A stretch of DNA of 64,000 bases from Omphalotus guepiniiformis (taxonomy: Eukaryota; Basidiomycota; Agaricomycetes; Agaricales; Omphalotaceae). Position 1 is the stretch's first letter; every line of letters begins with the position of its first letter. The stretch covers positions 124,001-188,000 of the forward strand of contig JAQOOI010000078.1 of the NCBI GenBank assembly GCA_028554645.1, written 5' to 3'. The notes beneath the pieces are model-generated. The model made no database searches. It had not been told where the DNA came from and saw only the letters and a list, made by a program, of their open reading frames with translations. The translations under genes and the position numbers were made by a program. Shown here piece by piece: positions 35,098 to 47,752 of this stretch.

Positions 35098-37209
35098 ATG
35101 GCCTTCTTCAACAATGCCTCTCATTTTCGCGTCGAAAATGGCCAGTTCACATCAGTTGGCCGTGATCAGACGGTTATTCATTTCAGTTTTCCTCGAGCGC
35201 AGGCGGAGAAGCGGAATCAGGTTCATTCAGCAAGCCCACTGTTCGAAGAGGTGAGTACGCGGTTCTCCATTACACATCAATATGTACAAGGAAAATGACC
35301 TCTTGTCAGTATCAAACCATCCGCCGTGGAGATATGCATTTTTTGCGTCAACATTACGCCGAAAAGCAAGCAATTGTCTACGAGCAAGACGTTGGAGGAC
35401 GTGTAAAAGAGCGTTCGATTAACGCCACCCGGACAGCTAGTAGTGCTCGTGTTCTTGGTCCCGGGATGGGGTTGAACTATCTAGCCGTGACTTACGCTGG
35501 AGAACAAGGCGGAAAAGTAAGTGAAGCCTCTGATAATTCACTCTTGACCGCTGATGAAATATGTCAGACGTGGCAAGACGATTTCGAACGATTTGCCAAA
35601 ACTCCAGCGTGAGCAACTTGGTTTCATCAATGGAGTTTGCGCGTTCATCAGCGAATCGTCGATGTCAGGCACCCCATCGTTGCACAGCTCTTCGGTTTCA
35701 ACTCTAACTCACCTGCTCTAGTGTTTCACGATGGTATACACATTGTTCTCTTGGCTATTGAATTGAATTCTGACCCTGGACTTAGACCTCATCCCTTTCA
35801 CGCATTTCTGGACTCAACACCTTAAGTCTGCTTTGGCAATAACCTATTTACATTACCGCGTCGTAGGTGTCTTAATCCTTACTGTCGTGTTATACTGACG
35901 TGAATCATCTCGGTGATTGGCAGAAACATGACTGGAATCAAATTCAGGCTGTACTCGACCAACCTAGAGTATGTACATCTCTTTCAAGCGTGGCGTGGAA
36001 ATGTATCTGACAGAGGTTTGCAAGCAAAACGGATTATGGCTACAGCCTGCGAACGGGATGATTTGTGCAGGCCCTCAAGGAACCTCCTCTCCCTCTGTCG
36101 CTTTAGAAGGAACCGAGTTGCATTGTAAAGATGCACTCTTACCTTTAAGTCATTATGGTGACGATAATGCGATTCTGCGCCATTTCGCAGAGCGCCTGGA
36201 TATCTACAATCTTATTTCAGAATGTTGTGAGCGATCTGGTCTTCGCAGTTGGGAGAATGTCCTTCCTCTCCGTTTAGGCTCTATTTTATCAGTAAATGAT
36301 GGGCAGGTGGTGGCCGAAATTCCCTTTAATCCTTCTGCAGTGGATGACATGTGGTATAATTTGGAGGATGGGGCTGCTGATGGCCATGTGCTAAGTAATG
36401 GATGGACGAGGTGAGAATGCTTGCTTTTCTTTTCTTCAACCGATTTCACGAGCCAGAATGCGTGTAGGTTCGCGTTTAAACGGATCTCTGGGAGTCTGAA
36501 TCTGCAGTACGATTTCAGGCTATCGACTGTTGATCACCAGCGTCTGCGGTTCTCGTGGCTATCTCAAGCCAATTTCATGTTTAACACGCTCGACATACCA
36601 GTCGAGCGCGATGCTGCCGACTACTGTAAGAATGATTTTTTCTCTCTCTCTAGCTCGAACTAACTTGAATCTAATACAGTGCTGATGGATCTTGCTATAT
36701 TCAAGTACTCCTGGTTTTCGGACAAGTGTATCTGTTTCGAGAACCCTATATATCTGTTCCTTTCGCCAGCAATTCAGCGCATTCCCCAGCAAACTGGCCC
36801 GTGGTATATCACCAGACCTTCCTATTACTGGTCGTTTGACCCGTCAGACGAAATTGGTATCTCCGCCGAGGGTTTAAGCTCAATTGAAGACATAAAGCTG
36901 GACCTAAATGCACTACAACTCGGTCACGAATGGTGCACATATCATTACAAAGCACTAAGACTATTCCAAGCTTATAATGGCTTCGATCCTTATACACAAG
37001 AGCACGCACAAAGTCTTCACTACCCTCTGCTGAGGATTATTGGAGATAACTCGAGATTTCAAGAGGTAGAAGGTGAATAATAGTCGTCAATCTATCGTTC
37101 CGAGCACTTACCCAACTGCAACCATCTCTTAGAGACAGAATCTGACCCAGAGAACGAACCTGAAATCTGGTATGATGCTCCAGATGAGTTTATGGCAGAT
37201 TTGTCGTGA
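35098..37209 (+). CDS. agaric-restricted orphan protein (FNNASHF N-terminus)
   Basis: This large multi-exon gene opens MAFFNNASHFRVENGQFTSV and GRDQTVIHF, a short Asn/Gly beta-repeat-like motif that I associate with many Agaricomycete proteins of unknown role. Later exons include YVHLFQAWRGNVSD-type text in one frame and PIVAQLFGFNSNSPALVFHD with LIPFTHFWTQHLKSALAITY in the splice-consistent path. A final exon after an intron in the EVEG codons gives the acidic tail ending DEFMADLS. There is no signal peptide or membrane span and no catalytic motif I can name. Exon joins in the middle third are tentative. Confidence 0.6.
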
Positions 37210-37646
37210 GAGCACGAAGGCACGTGCCGATCACTCTCTCTTTCTCATACCGACTCCTATAGTACCTAGTCAAGGCTGTCAAAATCTTCCTTTCCGCAGG
37301 CTCCAGGGACCTGTACATGTATCTCTAATAATAGTCACCAACTATCACGTACTATCATAGGAGTACGTACTGTTTGTGAGATTTCTCTTACTTCAATCTA
37401 ACAGTAGTCTGCTCTATGTTAGAAGACGCCGAAAAGCTTTCCGTAAGAGTGTTATCTTTTACCTGAAGATCCGAACTCATTATATTCTTAACCTGAATAA
37501 GAATGGCTTTGATACTCTGTGTTGCGGCATCCCGTACCTCGTGGCTTTGAATCCAAAGATATAAGAACCCGGAGCACTCGTGTGAGCCTCGTTACTCCCT
37601 CAAAACCTATTCAGTATTGACCACCTGTATTCGATTTTCTAGACTA
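37210..37646. other. intergenic
   Basis: This is a short spacer between two plus-strand genes and contains the promoter of the oxidoreductase. No feature is recognised. Confidence 0.35.
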
Positions 37647-39688
37647 ATGGGCTCTGCAATCTCGCGAATTCGCTTCATAACTCAAATCGTCCTGGCGATT
37701 TCAGCTACTTATGACAAGGTCGCTAAACGTCTTGCTCATAGCCCTGGAATTCCTATAAAGGGTCCTTGTACACCTTACTGGACTATTCCTCCTTCACCCA
37801 TTGCCAAGCACGGGTCAGATCCAGACGTTGAAGTTCCTCGTTATGCAGATGTTGTGATTATTGGATCTGGCATTACGGGGACTGCGATTGCCAGGACTTT
37901 ACTGGATCAATATGCGGAGGAGCATGGGTCTAGTTCGTTGCGAGTGGTGATGCTCGAAGCCCGAGATGCTTGCTCGGGTGCAACTGCAAGGCGAGTGAAC
38001 GGCTTTAGAACTTATAGAAGATTATATGTTTTGACTATAAGGTACAAACAGAAATGGCGGTCACATTACGCCTCTCTTGTACCACGATTATTCAAAGTTG
38101 AAGAGTCAACTCGGCATGGCAGCCGCAAAGACTATCATACGGTTCAGATTAGCTCACCTTACTGAGCTACTGAATGTAGCCAGAGAAGAAGGCCTTTTAG
38201 AAGACAGTCAAGTCCGAAAAGTGGAATCGTACGACGTCTTCTTTCAAAAATCATTCCATGATGACATGAAGAAGCGTCTAGAAGCATATCTTGCGGACAT
38301 ACCAGAGGAGAATTGTGAATGGTCCATCCTTGAAGACATGGAATCCATTGAGGTAAACTCCTCATACGCGTTTTGATTATTTTTCCTAATTTATCACACA
38401 GGAAATACAATTGACAGACAAGGCTGTAGGAGTTATATCCACGACCGCTGGCTCCATACATCCATATCGACTCGTAACTGGCATCCTATCCCGTCTCCTT
38501 GACTCGTACCCCAAGACGTATGTGCTTTTGAATCTTCTTTGCGACTCGGAGTATCTAAACTAAACGCCCGCGAACAGGTTTTCCCTCTTTACGCACACCC
38601 CTTGTACGTCAATTTCGTCAAATCCCAGCTCAAAGGACGTTGGTTCGCTTTACGCTGTGCACACCCCGAAAGGTACTATATATACACCTCACGTGGTGCA
38701 TGCCACAAATGCGTGGGCTTCTCACCTCCTAGTGCCTATGAGAGGAAAGATAGTACCTGTAAGAGGAAGTATGACTGCACAAAGACCAGGATTAGGACTC
38801 GGCGCACTACCGAACTTGTACGGACAGTCTGGTACCGCCAAACGGGACAACAAAACCTGGCTTGGGGGGCGAAATTTCATCTTTTATCCCGGCGCCGACG
38901 ATGAGAAATTCGACTATCTAACGCAGCAACCTCCTCGATCGGAAAAGACATCCTCTTCGCATTATCCTTCGCCTTCGGGTGAATTAATGTTTGGCGGCGG
39001 TCTTTGGCAGGGTTCTCTGGCCGATCGTGCAATTTCCGAGGAATTGGGCAACCTTGATGATAGAGAATGGAACCTTCGTATTGGAGCCTACTTGGCCGGC
39101 GCCTTGCAGGTATACTTTGGCAAGTGGTGGGGTGCTGAAGGGAGAGACGATGATACTCTTTCCGGGGACTCGGGAGTTGCTGCAGGTCGAATCAAGAAAC
39201 ATTGGAGTGGTATCATTGGTATTTCAGCCGACAGGATGCCCTGGGTGGGCCGACTACCAGAGAAAGTTTCTGGGAGGCAAGTACCGGCTTTTGACAGAGA
39301 CAGTTTTTCGACTCGGTCTGACCCGACGGATGCTTGGAGGGCTAGCAGCGATACTGTGGGGGAAAAGGACATGGACTATACTTACAGGGGCGCACACGAC
39401 CTTGCACCTTCAGGCGAATGGATTGCAGCAGGATTTACTGGTGAAGGTATGACCCATGCTTGGATGAGTGGCAAGGGGTTGGCGTACATGTTGCTGGGTA
39501 TGGATGATCAAGCTCGGCGGAGACATAGGTGGCCCCACAAAAAGTCTAAAGGGGCTCAGGTGGGTATTGATTGTTGTAGAGAAACTATTCTTTCGGTCTT
39601 CTGTGGAGAGAAGTTGAGTGACTGGTTCCCGCAAGCCTTCCGAGTGACAGAGAAGCGGTGGAAGAAGGCAAGCTTGGAAAACTTCTGA
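37647..39688 (+). CDS. FAD-dependent oxidoreductase (DAO family)
   Basis: This DAO-type flavoprotein of unknown substrate is commonly annotated as an amine or amino-acid oxidase-like enzyme. A hydrophobic N-terminal segment (ITQIVLAISATY) may be a signal anchor. The FAD dinucleotide-binding motif is VVIIGSGITGTAIARTLL, followed by the ribose-binding Glu in VVMLEARDACSGATAR. The next exon supplies NGGHITP, the canonical continuation, but only if an intron at 37991-38051 with a GC donor is removed. Later conserved parts are VVHATNAWASHLL, the substrate region GELMFGGGLWQG, HWSGIIGISADRMPWVG, and the C-terminal FAD motif IAAGFTGEGMTHAW. It is otherwise intact to the stop at 39686. Confidence 0.87.
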
Positions 39689-41197
39689 GACTGGCATTTC
39701 TATACGCACTTACTTGTACATGTTTCTTGTACCTTTATAATGATTAAAAATTTATGAATTACAAGGCTAACCAAGCGGTCGTAGTCAATAAGGGTGGTAA
39801 TCGAGTTCTGAGTACACTAGTCCGACATTCAGCTGTCAACAGCTCGTAGGACAAGACTTCGGCTGGAAATTTGAAATCCTGCCAAGATAATTATGGACGG
39901 AAGACGGTTCAGTTGCATCGGAGAAGGCCTACCGTCGGTACGGAATGGCGCATGAATTGTGCGGAGCCTCCATTCCAATGCTGCGAGCACGGAACTCAGC
40001 AATTATGGCGCCACTACAGTTGGTACTCCTATATACTTACATAGTCGTACCCATCCCCGAAAACCAGAATCCAAGATACAAGTCGCTATCAGTTGGGCAC
40101 TTATGACCATCTTGAAAAACTTGGGCTATATATACATCCTTGCTACATGCAAAGTAACGCCTGCGCAATCGTCAAATAGCCCTCCCGCCAACAAGCCTCT
40201 TACTTGCATATAATTTAATATCAATGATATTTAGGTGCTTGCGTATACATATGAAACAAGAAAATTTCTTAGGAAAAGAAAACGCGATATACCCTACGAA
40301 ACTCGTCATTAAATCATGTTCCAATCTCCTCCCCACTAGCTCAGTTTTTTGACGCCAGTTAGCGGCAGGTCTATAAGGCTAATTGCCTGCAAAAAATATG
40401 TACAAATGCTAAGGATGACAGGAATGCCATCTGTAAGGCTTTTGGCGATTATGGGCAGAGCCGCTGTCGCCTCTCTGTGTTCTCATGAATGATAAACGCC
40501 TCAGGACGTTTGATTATGAGAATACAAGGTGATAAGAGAAATTGATTAGAGAAGGATGGATGATAGATGGAATGAATGGCAATGCTGCAGGTGCTATTTG
40601 TATTGCTTGTAAGAAGTCCGTTTCCAATTCACTTGCAAAGGAATGAACATATGAGATGTGATGGGTAAGTTAAAACGACCAGCGTCGCACAGGATGGGAC
40701 GATGAGACAGGTGTGAGGAGATAGTCGAAACGAGAGCGTGGTGAAGCAACTGCCCAAGAGACAGTGACGAATTGACAACAGCGAAAAAAAGATGAACAGG
40801 ATTAGGATTGGAATACGCTTCCCCAGCCGGGACTGTGCGCAATAACATCATTACACGTGAGGGTATATGCCATATGGATATGAGTTTGAACTTGAACGAG
40901 AGAGAAAGGGTGAGGATATGTGAGATGCTAACGGCTCCGGAAAGTGAGTGAATCATAATGGAATTGTACTAAGTCATAGCTTTGTAGATCAGACCAGAAC
41001 CAGTGATGGAAGAAAGTGGAGTCAATGAAGAGGTTGGGCGGGGATGAATGGACCGGTGCAAATCGGTTTCTTGTTCAGACGACAAACACTATGCCCACAA
41101 AGAGCACGGATAACCTTTAGCGGCAGCTCAAACGAAAAATTGAGTGTGAAAAAGTAATAGGACATTAGCACAAGATACAAAGGGTAACAGACTTTAC
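39689..41197. other. intergenic
   Basis: This is about 1.5 kb between converging genes. A 120-codon minus-strand frame (40594-40956) is out of context with the neighbouring gene and lacks motifs; it may lie in a long 3' UTR. No RNA gene is recognised. Confidence 0.35.
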
Positions 41198-44182
41198 TCA
41201 CTGAATCCTACTTGAAGCGTGGACTTCCATCTCTTCCATCTTGTAGGAATTGAGTTCTTCCTTTATCCTCTGGGCCAAAGCCGGTGTCAGCCGACTCCAA
41301 GTCGCGGGCTCACTCCGTCTGTCGTACACCGATGCAGAAAATGTGTCATATACCGAAAGATTATTCGCAAACGCGAGTCGTTTACTAGGAGTCGTGGCGG
41401 AACGGTGCGTCAATGTTGGTGCGGACGATCCTATTGTCGACAATGCAGGAGCGGACGAGTTGGAATGACTGAACATCGCCATGGTTTTTTCTGGTGGATG
41501 CGGAGCATGAGAAAGAGTGGGTGTCGAATCAAGCGACTCTCGTGGGGAATCGAAGCTAGCCCGTAATGGTGATGGTGAAGACGTGTCAAAAGATAACGGG
41601 GGAAGAGAAGGGACTGTCGGAGATGTACCATGGCTGTGAGCAGAAGAATGAGAACCATGTCTATGTAGACCGTCAATGTGATCAGGATCTGGTGAAGGTA
41701 TTCGCGCTAGAGGGCCCAGCTCGGGCTGATTCGTATGTGAGTTGTACGAATTTGAGCGCGCTCGGTTGACCTGAACGGGTTCAGCCATGTAGTTTTGTTG
41801 GTCGTAACTAGCTGCGTCTGCATGAATCAATCAGTATACCGGACATGAGGTAAGTTCAAAGGACGAACATTTTAATATACCCTTCGCTGGCACTCTTGCA
41901 CGCTCTACACTTCGCCTTACATCCACAGCCCAGGGCTCCGGGTCATCGTACTCGTCCTCCATGTTGACCTGTTCCATCCCAAGTCGAATGGTAACATCTT
42001 CATCCTCCTCCCCATCCCAATCTTCGTCATCGTCCCATCCATCCGCATTGTAACCACTTGAACCCTGTTGTTGCGGGACAGTATGGTAATGGTCATCCTC
42101 ACTCTTGTCATCATCATCCTCATCTTCAACTAAGACTCTCGTTCCGTCTTCGTTTACTCTCATACCACCTCCGCCCTTAACAGGCGACACAGAACCTTGC
42201 CGTGTCTGAGTGTTCCTCTCCCACGTCGGCACCCCTGCATTGCCATTGCCGATAACCTTAGACGTAGCACTAGCAGCAGCAGCAGCGGCTGCTTCCTCTT
42301 GCTGAGCTTTTGCCTTCGCAGCAGCCTCGGCATTGCTCTTGAGTGTATGCTGTCGAGCGAGTTTTGCAGCGGGACTTAGACCGCTCATTTCTGCGCCCCA
42401 ATCACCACCATTTCGGTCTAGCTCAGCCGTGACATGCGACACGCTAGCCTCACTAACCTCAGCCTTGGAGCCCTTCTTCTTCTTGCCCTTTTTATCCGAG
42501 CCGTCCGCACCCTCTTCCTTGTCCTTGCTCTTCTTTTCTTTGTCCTTGAACAAAGAAGTGATGCCGGCCAAGGAGTTTCGTCGTGCAAGTTTGCCCATAC
42601 TACCTAATTTTCGTATCATGACACTTGCGCTACTGACTGTACTTGACAGCGAGATGTTATCGGTACTAGCGTTCAACCTAGAGTTGAAGAGCGACGCCGC
42701 ACGACTCCTCTTCTTCGTCTGCACCGTAGCTGTCGACGCAGCGTCGTCCCCGACATCTGGACTAGGTACCCCACCTCCACTAGTGGATCGTCCAATAACG
42801 GTGTTGATCGGCGTTTTAGGTTTCAACTTAACTGATGAGGGGGTGGTGGTGGCGGTGGCAGATGCCTTTATGGAGGCATCATCATCTCCATCCTCTTCCT
42901 TCAGCGTCTGTGCGTTGAAATTTAACGCACGACGCAGTCGACCCTTCAACCCGCTACTACGGACAGTACTGGCAGACGGTGTCGACTCAAGCATCGCAGC
43001 GAGGTCACTGTCATCGCGAGACATCCGCTTTTCGCCCGCAGTAAACGTGCCTTGTGACAAAGGAGAAGGCCGCGCAGGCCGTGGCGTTGTAGAAGAAACG
43101 GATGTCGGCGTTGTCGAAGAATGCGTAGAAGTGACAGAAGATAGCGGGGTTGATAGACCTGCAGGGCGATTAGACGCCGCTGTGGAACTAGTAGTAGATG
43201 ACGATGAAAGGTTCCGGTGATGTGGAATCCGGGGTGACTGAGCCGAAGGCGATGAAGTAGGAGGAAATGAGCCCGGGGGCGGAGACCGACTAGAGGTTGG
43301 CGCTGACGGTCCATTCGCCGATGCAGGAGAGCCGTTCCTGCTTCGAACACTCCCAGTGGGAGTACTATGTCCACTGTGTCCACTCTGATTACTATTGGTC
43401 CTCTGGCGTTGGCTATTGGTTGAATTTACCGATGAGGTAGAACTCGACGCATCCGGACGTGCGTACGGTGGGTTGGGAGCACCTGAATGCCAATCACCGT
43501 TGTCAGGTGAAGGGTGAGGTTGGCTCTGGGATTGCGACGAGCCTTGACGTAGGGGTCTACGATATGGGTGAAAGCCAGGGTACTGGCCATTCTGTTGCTG
43601 TTGTTGTTGATCTATCGAGCCATTACGGTTGGGGTGAGGCGGAGGCGGGGTACCGCTCGGAAACGGATTGAACATAGGATTGAGCTGACTCTGACCGAAG
43701 TAATCGCTGGAAGAGGTGGAACTGTGACCGTTCCTCCCTGAGGATGAACGAGGCTGTTGTGAAGACGACATGAAGCCCTGCTGAGCGTTAAACATCATTT
43801 GCTGATACGCCCATTGAGCTAGTTGCGCATTGGCCGGGTCAAAGTAGGGTGTTTGCTGCGGCAGTTGCGGGTACCCCTGGGGTGGCTGCTGAGAATTTTG
43901 ATAAAACGAAGGATAGAACGGTTGTGCAGAGATGGACGGCGTCCAGCTTCCCTGAGGTTGCTGCTGAACCGGATACGGATAAGGCTGCTGCGGTGGCTGC
44001 TGCGACGGTTGCTGATTCAGCGAGTGAAGATGAGCGTTGCTCCCATGAGGCGCCGGCGTTTGAGAAGGTGAATTGTCGTTGGCAGGAGATGACCGCTGCT
44101 GTCTCGAATTGTTGGAGGGAAAGTCCATTGTGTGAGTTTCTCTAGGTAAGTATTGCCAATCCGGAGGTGCGAGCACAGCCAT
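41198..44182 (-). CDS. Bni4-like low-complexity protein (putative PP1 scaffold)
   Basis: The two exons are joined by a 53-nt intron near 41823-41875 (VPAK to DAASYDQQN), giving roughly 970 aa. The first 700 residues are Gln/Pro/Ser/Thr-rich and disordered, with a basic stretch KDKEKKSKDKEEG and a polyalanine tract. An acidic segment with EDEDDDDKSEDDH follows. The last 60 residues are ordered and look conserved: KRLAFANNLSVYDTFSASVY, then RRSEPATWSRLTPALAQRIK and ELNSYKMEEMEVH. KRLAF resembles an RVxF docking motif for protein phosphatase 1, and the whole C-terminus recalls the Bni4 family that brings PP1 to cell-wall growth sites. The start is the ATG at 44182; the frame opens six codons earlier without one. 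Family assignment is from memory of that C-terminal block. Confidence 0.65.
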
Positions 44183-47100
44183 CGACCTGGACGACGTCAA
44201 GCTCTTGCCAGCGTCGTCAAGTGTAACCTTGATATAGTCGTTGCCAGCAATGGACAGAACAAAACAGAAAAGTCGCGAGAGAACAATCGGTAAGAGACGA
44301 GCGTGTCACAAATAAAGAAAGCAACGTACGAGCGGCTTTTAAGAAAGAGAAAGAGATAGAGCACAATGAAAGAGACTGTGGGCAGCGGTCAAAAAAAGAA
44401 TTGCGCCGCTGTGGTGGACGATGAAGGAAGAGAGCCTTGACGATGTTGCCAACAGCGACCCAGCAAATCTGTTGCAATCAGGAGCCACAATCAAAATAAC
44501 CCCAACGTCACGTGCTTACCGTCACACTGTCACAGTCCGTCGGGAACAGAACAGATATGCGAGTATTTCTTGACGATGAATACCTTCTTTCTTTCAGTCT
44601 TCCAGTTCAAGTTTGCGTTCAGTATCATTCTACGTTTCGATTTTCCACAGCCCATTCAAATAAGTACAAGCTCGTCGCTCCTAATAGTCTTTGCGGCACG
44701 CAAGAATTCACATCGGCACCCGATACATACGTGCATCAGATTCACATCATTTCATCTTCGGGAGAGCGCGCGGCGAATCTGGTGCGCTTAAAACATTCCT
44801 CTCCCGCCCTCCATTCAAGAGCATATATGCACATCTGGTATGCTCCTTTCTTGCTTCGCTTTACAGGTCAAGAGCAGACTTGATTCTACACTGTTCAGAG
44901 ACGTACACGTTCACCCGAATAATGTATATCACATCACATTGATGTACCCGGAGAACGCATCTATCACAAGACAACCGAATTCTGGTATCGTGGTCAGGAC
45001 TCAGATCCGATTGAGAACATCTTCCCAAGAGCCAAGTACTTGACACCGTCAACGGTACTGTGGAAATACTTCTACCGGCTGCTATCGCACCACGCCAGCG
45101 TCGTTCGCCGAATTGCATTTATAACGGTCGTATATCCCCGCAATATAGTCATGCACACCGGAATTAGGGATTCGGGCCACTGAACTGCGACCTCTTATGT
45201 ATATCAAGTACCCGCAAATAGACTAGCTCACTGTATATTTTTATTCTACTCTGGAAACGTCTGGCCCTCTGGCCCAAGGAACACGTTTGTTGAAGTGACT
45301 GACCTACACCAGCTTCCACCCCGTTCTACTTATCAAGTCCCTCCTAGGCTCGTCCTGAACTCCTTCTGTTTAAACTCTAACGGATACCCGAGTTCGATCC
45401 TTGCGCGGCAACTTCTGCGAATCTATCCGCGTTCACGGCGCGTCGTCGGATCATGCTGAGCCCGTCAAGCATACGCTCCTGCTCCTTTGATAGTGGAACT
45501 TGTCGATGTGCATAAGTACCGTTTTACAGTGTGCAGTGAGTGGTGAGTACTATTCGTTTTCATGTAGTGTTGTGCTAGAATTCACATTCACATGTTACTG
45601 TACTGTGATACGACGATGGAGACTTGCACTGTACACGCTTCTGATAGGTCTCAGGTACAGTTTCTGTGGAATATTTTGTTCTACTCTTATCAAGTGCGCG
45701 GTAATAGAAGACACAGGACACTCATTTCCCGCTCCACAATAGCACCCCTCAGTCGAGTTTCATATAACTTGGATATTAGCATGGGATCAATGCGTAAATA
45801 TGACTTATCGGCCACTTTATTAGCGGGAACATTCGCAGCACTTTCTCCATGAAAACGTTGGGGCGTCTGCGACACCTTATTACGCCAATTTGCGGTGCGT
45901 GAACGCCACTATTCGGATATATCGTCATCTACGGTCACGAAGTTGAACTTCTTGAAGATTAGATTTGCCCGCACTTGAACGATATTGGGTACTTGCAAGA
46001 AATCAACACAAGATGTCGAAATAAAGTCAAAATGTGCTTTCCTTTATGGCTCACCCCAAAATTAATGTCTTCGGACTTGCGCCTTATTGAAATTTTCGGC
46101 GAACCCACACGATGTCATATTACTCCCTGCCTTCATGGCGAAAGTGAAAGTTGCTCGTACTCAGGCTTTAGCTCAGTACACTTTGTTGTTTCCGGATTTT
46201 CCCTATCTGACTAGTCGTCTGCTTCTCCTGGTCACGCTCGCTCAAAGGCGTTTCACCGCATGAACCGCATCTAAGTAACTCCACTTGTCTTCGCATAGTG
46301 CTAGTACTTACATACATATGTTGCTCCAGGCGAACGAAGTAGCTTCATGCGGACTGCATGCGAGTCGGTTATTGGTGAGCTCCGATAGTGGACTCCGATG
46401 GCGACGACTACACAGTCACATAAGATGTGTCCTGCCAAACTTTCATTCACCAAATTATGACATCGAGCAGGACAAATCGACGAAGAATATATTATTCAAC
46501 CGCTGACCTCAACTGCAGGACATCTGCCGTTCAGTGTATGTTGCGCAGCATAGTCGCCATCGATTCTGATTTCTGATTCAATATCCGTTAGCTCTACCAA
46601 CGCCAACCGTGCCATCCACGTTCGCCATTGAATACACAGCTAGCCATTCTCTCGGAGGTTTTAGACAGGCAGAAACGTGCACGTAACGTTTAGAGCTTCT
46701 CAAGAGCAATACATGATCACGGTAGTGACTAGCAAGCTACTCCTGCCCATCCCAACTCAGCTGACGCGCTCTTACCTATATATCAGGTGTGCATGTGAAC
46801 AACCGAATTAACTGAGGAGCTGGAGGAGGAGGACGTGTTTTGGTTGGATTCTTTCGACCACGGGTGTTTCCAGATTTCTGTCACCTGTGCATATGATACT
46901 TACTTATATCACCAGAATCAGCTTTGATCGTGCCTTCGCTGAGGGGCCGAGGTCATCTATCACTGGACATCGCTTCGTAAAGATACGTACCTGAGGTCCT
47001 CTGGTCAGGGTCTTCAAGGTCTTCCACCGGTCCCGGAGAACCCGAGTACGCGCCGAGAGCGAGAATTTAAATATACTGCAAACTCAGCACGCTGCAGATG

Positions 47101-47752
47101 AACTGTTCCAGATTTTCTGAATTGACAACTAGTACTCAAGTTCTAGGAATTTGTATTGTTTCGAAACAATGGCAGACGAAGAGCTCTGAACATCACGAAA
47201 GGCGAATGGTGGTATTGGACATGTGTAACGAGCACTCAGCGCTCAGCAGGCTCAATGGTGTCGTTGTATTCAACCTCGTGAACAATGGATGCGAGAGTTA
47301 TTTGGAAGGACGGAAGGAAGTGGTATGGGCCCTAGCCGGTCGGTATTCATGAATCATCGCAGACCCTGTGACTGGACCCGATTCGCGCCATATTTCAAGT
47401 TACCAAGCTAGCTTTGGTTGTGACTGTCGTCTGTGCTAGTGATTTATGCATGCAGTGTTCCAACCCATGTCAACAGTAAATGATCTTGTTTCTTGCAAAA
47501 AAGCGTTGATTCAAGAACATACAGGCCAGGGCGCCTAAGATCGATCTTCCGTATATAGGCAACCTTTGTAACCATGCTTCTCTCGCCACGCCGACTGGTT
47601 TCAAGGGTCCAATCAATACGGGCGGGCGCTAACTAGATTATGATCTACATAGTTTTCCAAGAGACCCCGGGGTACCATATGGCCTCTACTCTTATAAGAA
47701 CGATTTTGAACGGTTTCTTGGCAATTCTCGACCTCCATCTTTTCCAGTGAGC
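44183..47752. other. gene-poor interval
   Basis: This is about 3.6 kb. The first few hundred bases are the promoter of the Bni4-like gene. Many overlapping short frames occur on both strands (for example 44512-44883 and 45500-45852) without motifs or consistent splicing. I searched for small CaaX-type ORFs by eye and found none. Confidence 0.4.

Noticed and set aside
40594..40956. Minus-strand ORF of 120 codons
   Set aside because: It is downstream of the Bni4-like stop on the same strand, lacks motifs and probably lies in the 3' UTR.
42333..43220. Long plus-strand ORF of 295 codons
   Set aside because: It is an antisense shadow of the Ser/Gln-rich Bni4-like coding sequence, with no features of its own.
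44512..44942. Overlapping plus-strand ORFs upstream of the Bni4-like gene
   Set aside because: Three frames are open at once, with no motif, no signal peptide and no splice pattern; most likely promoter/UTR sequence.
45380..45425. T-loop-like GAGTTCGATCCTTGC resembling part of a tRNA gene
   Set aside because: No matching A-box, acceptor pairing or cloverleaf could be found around it.
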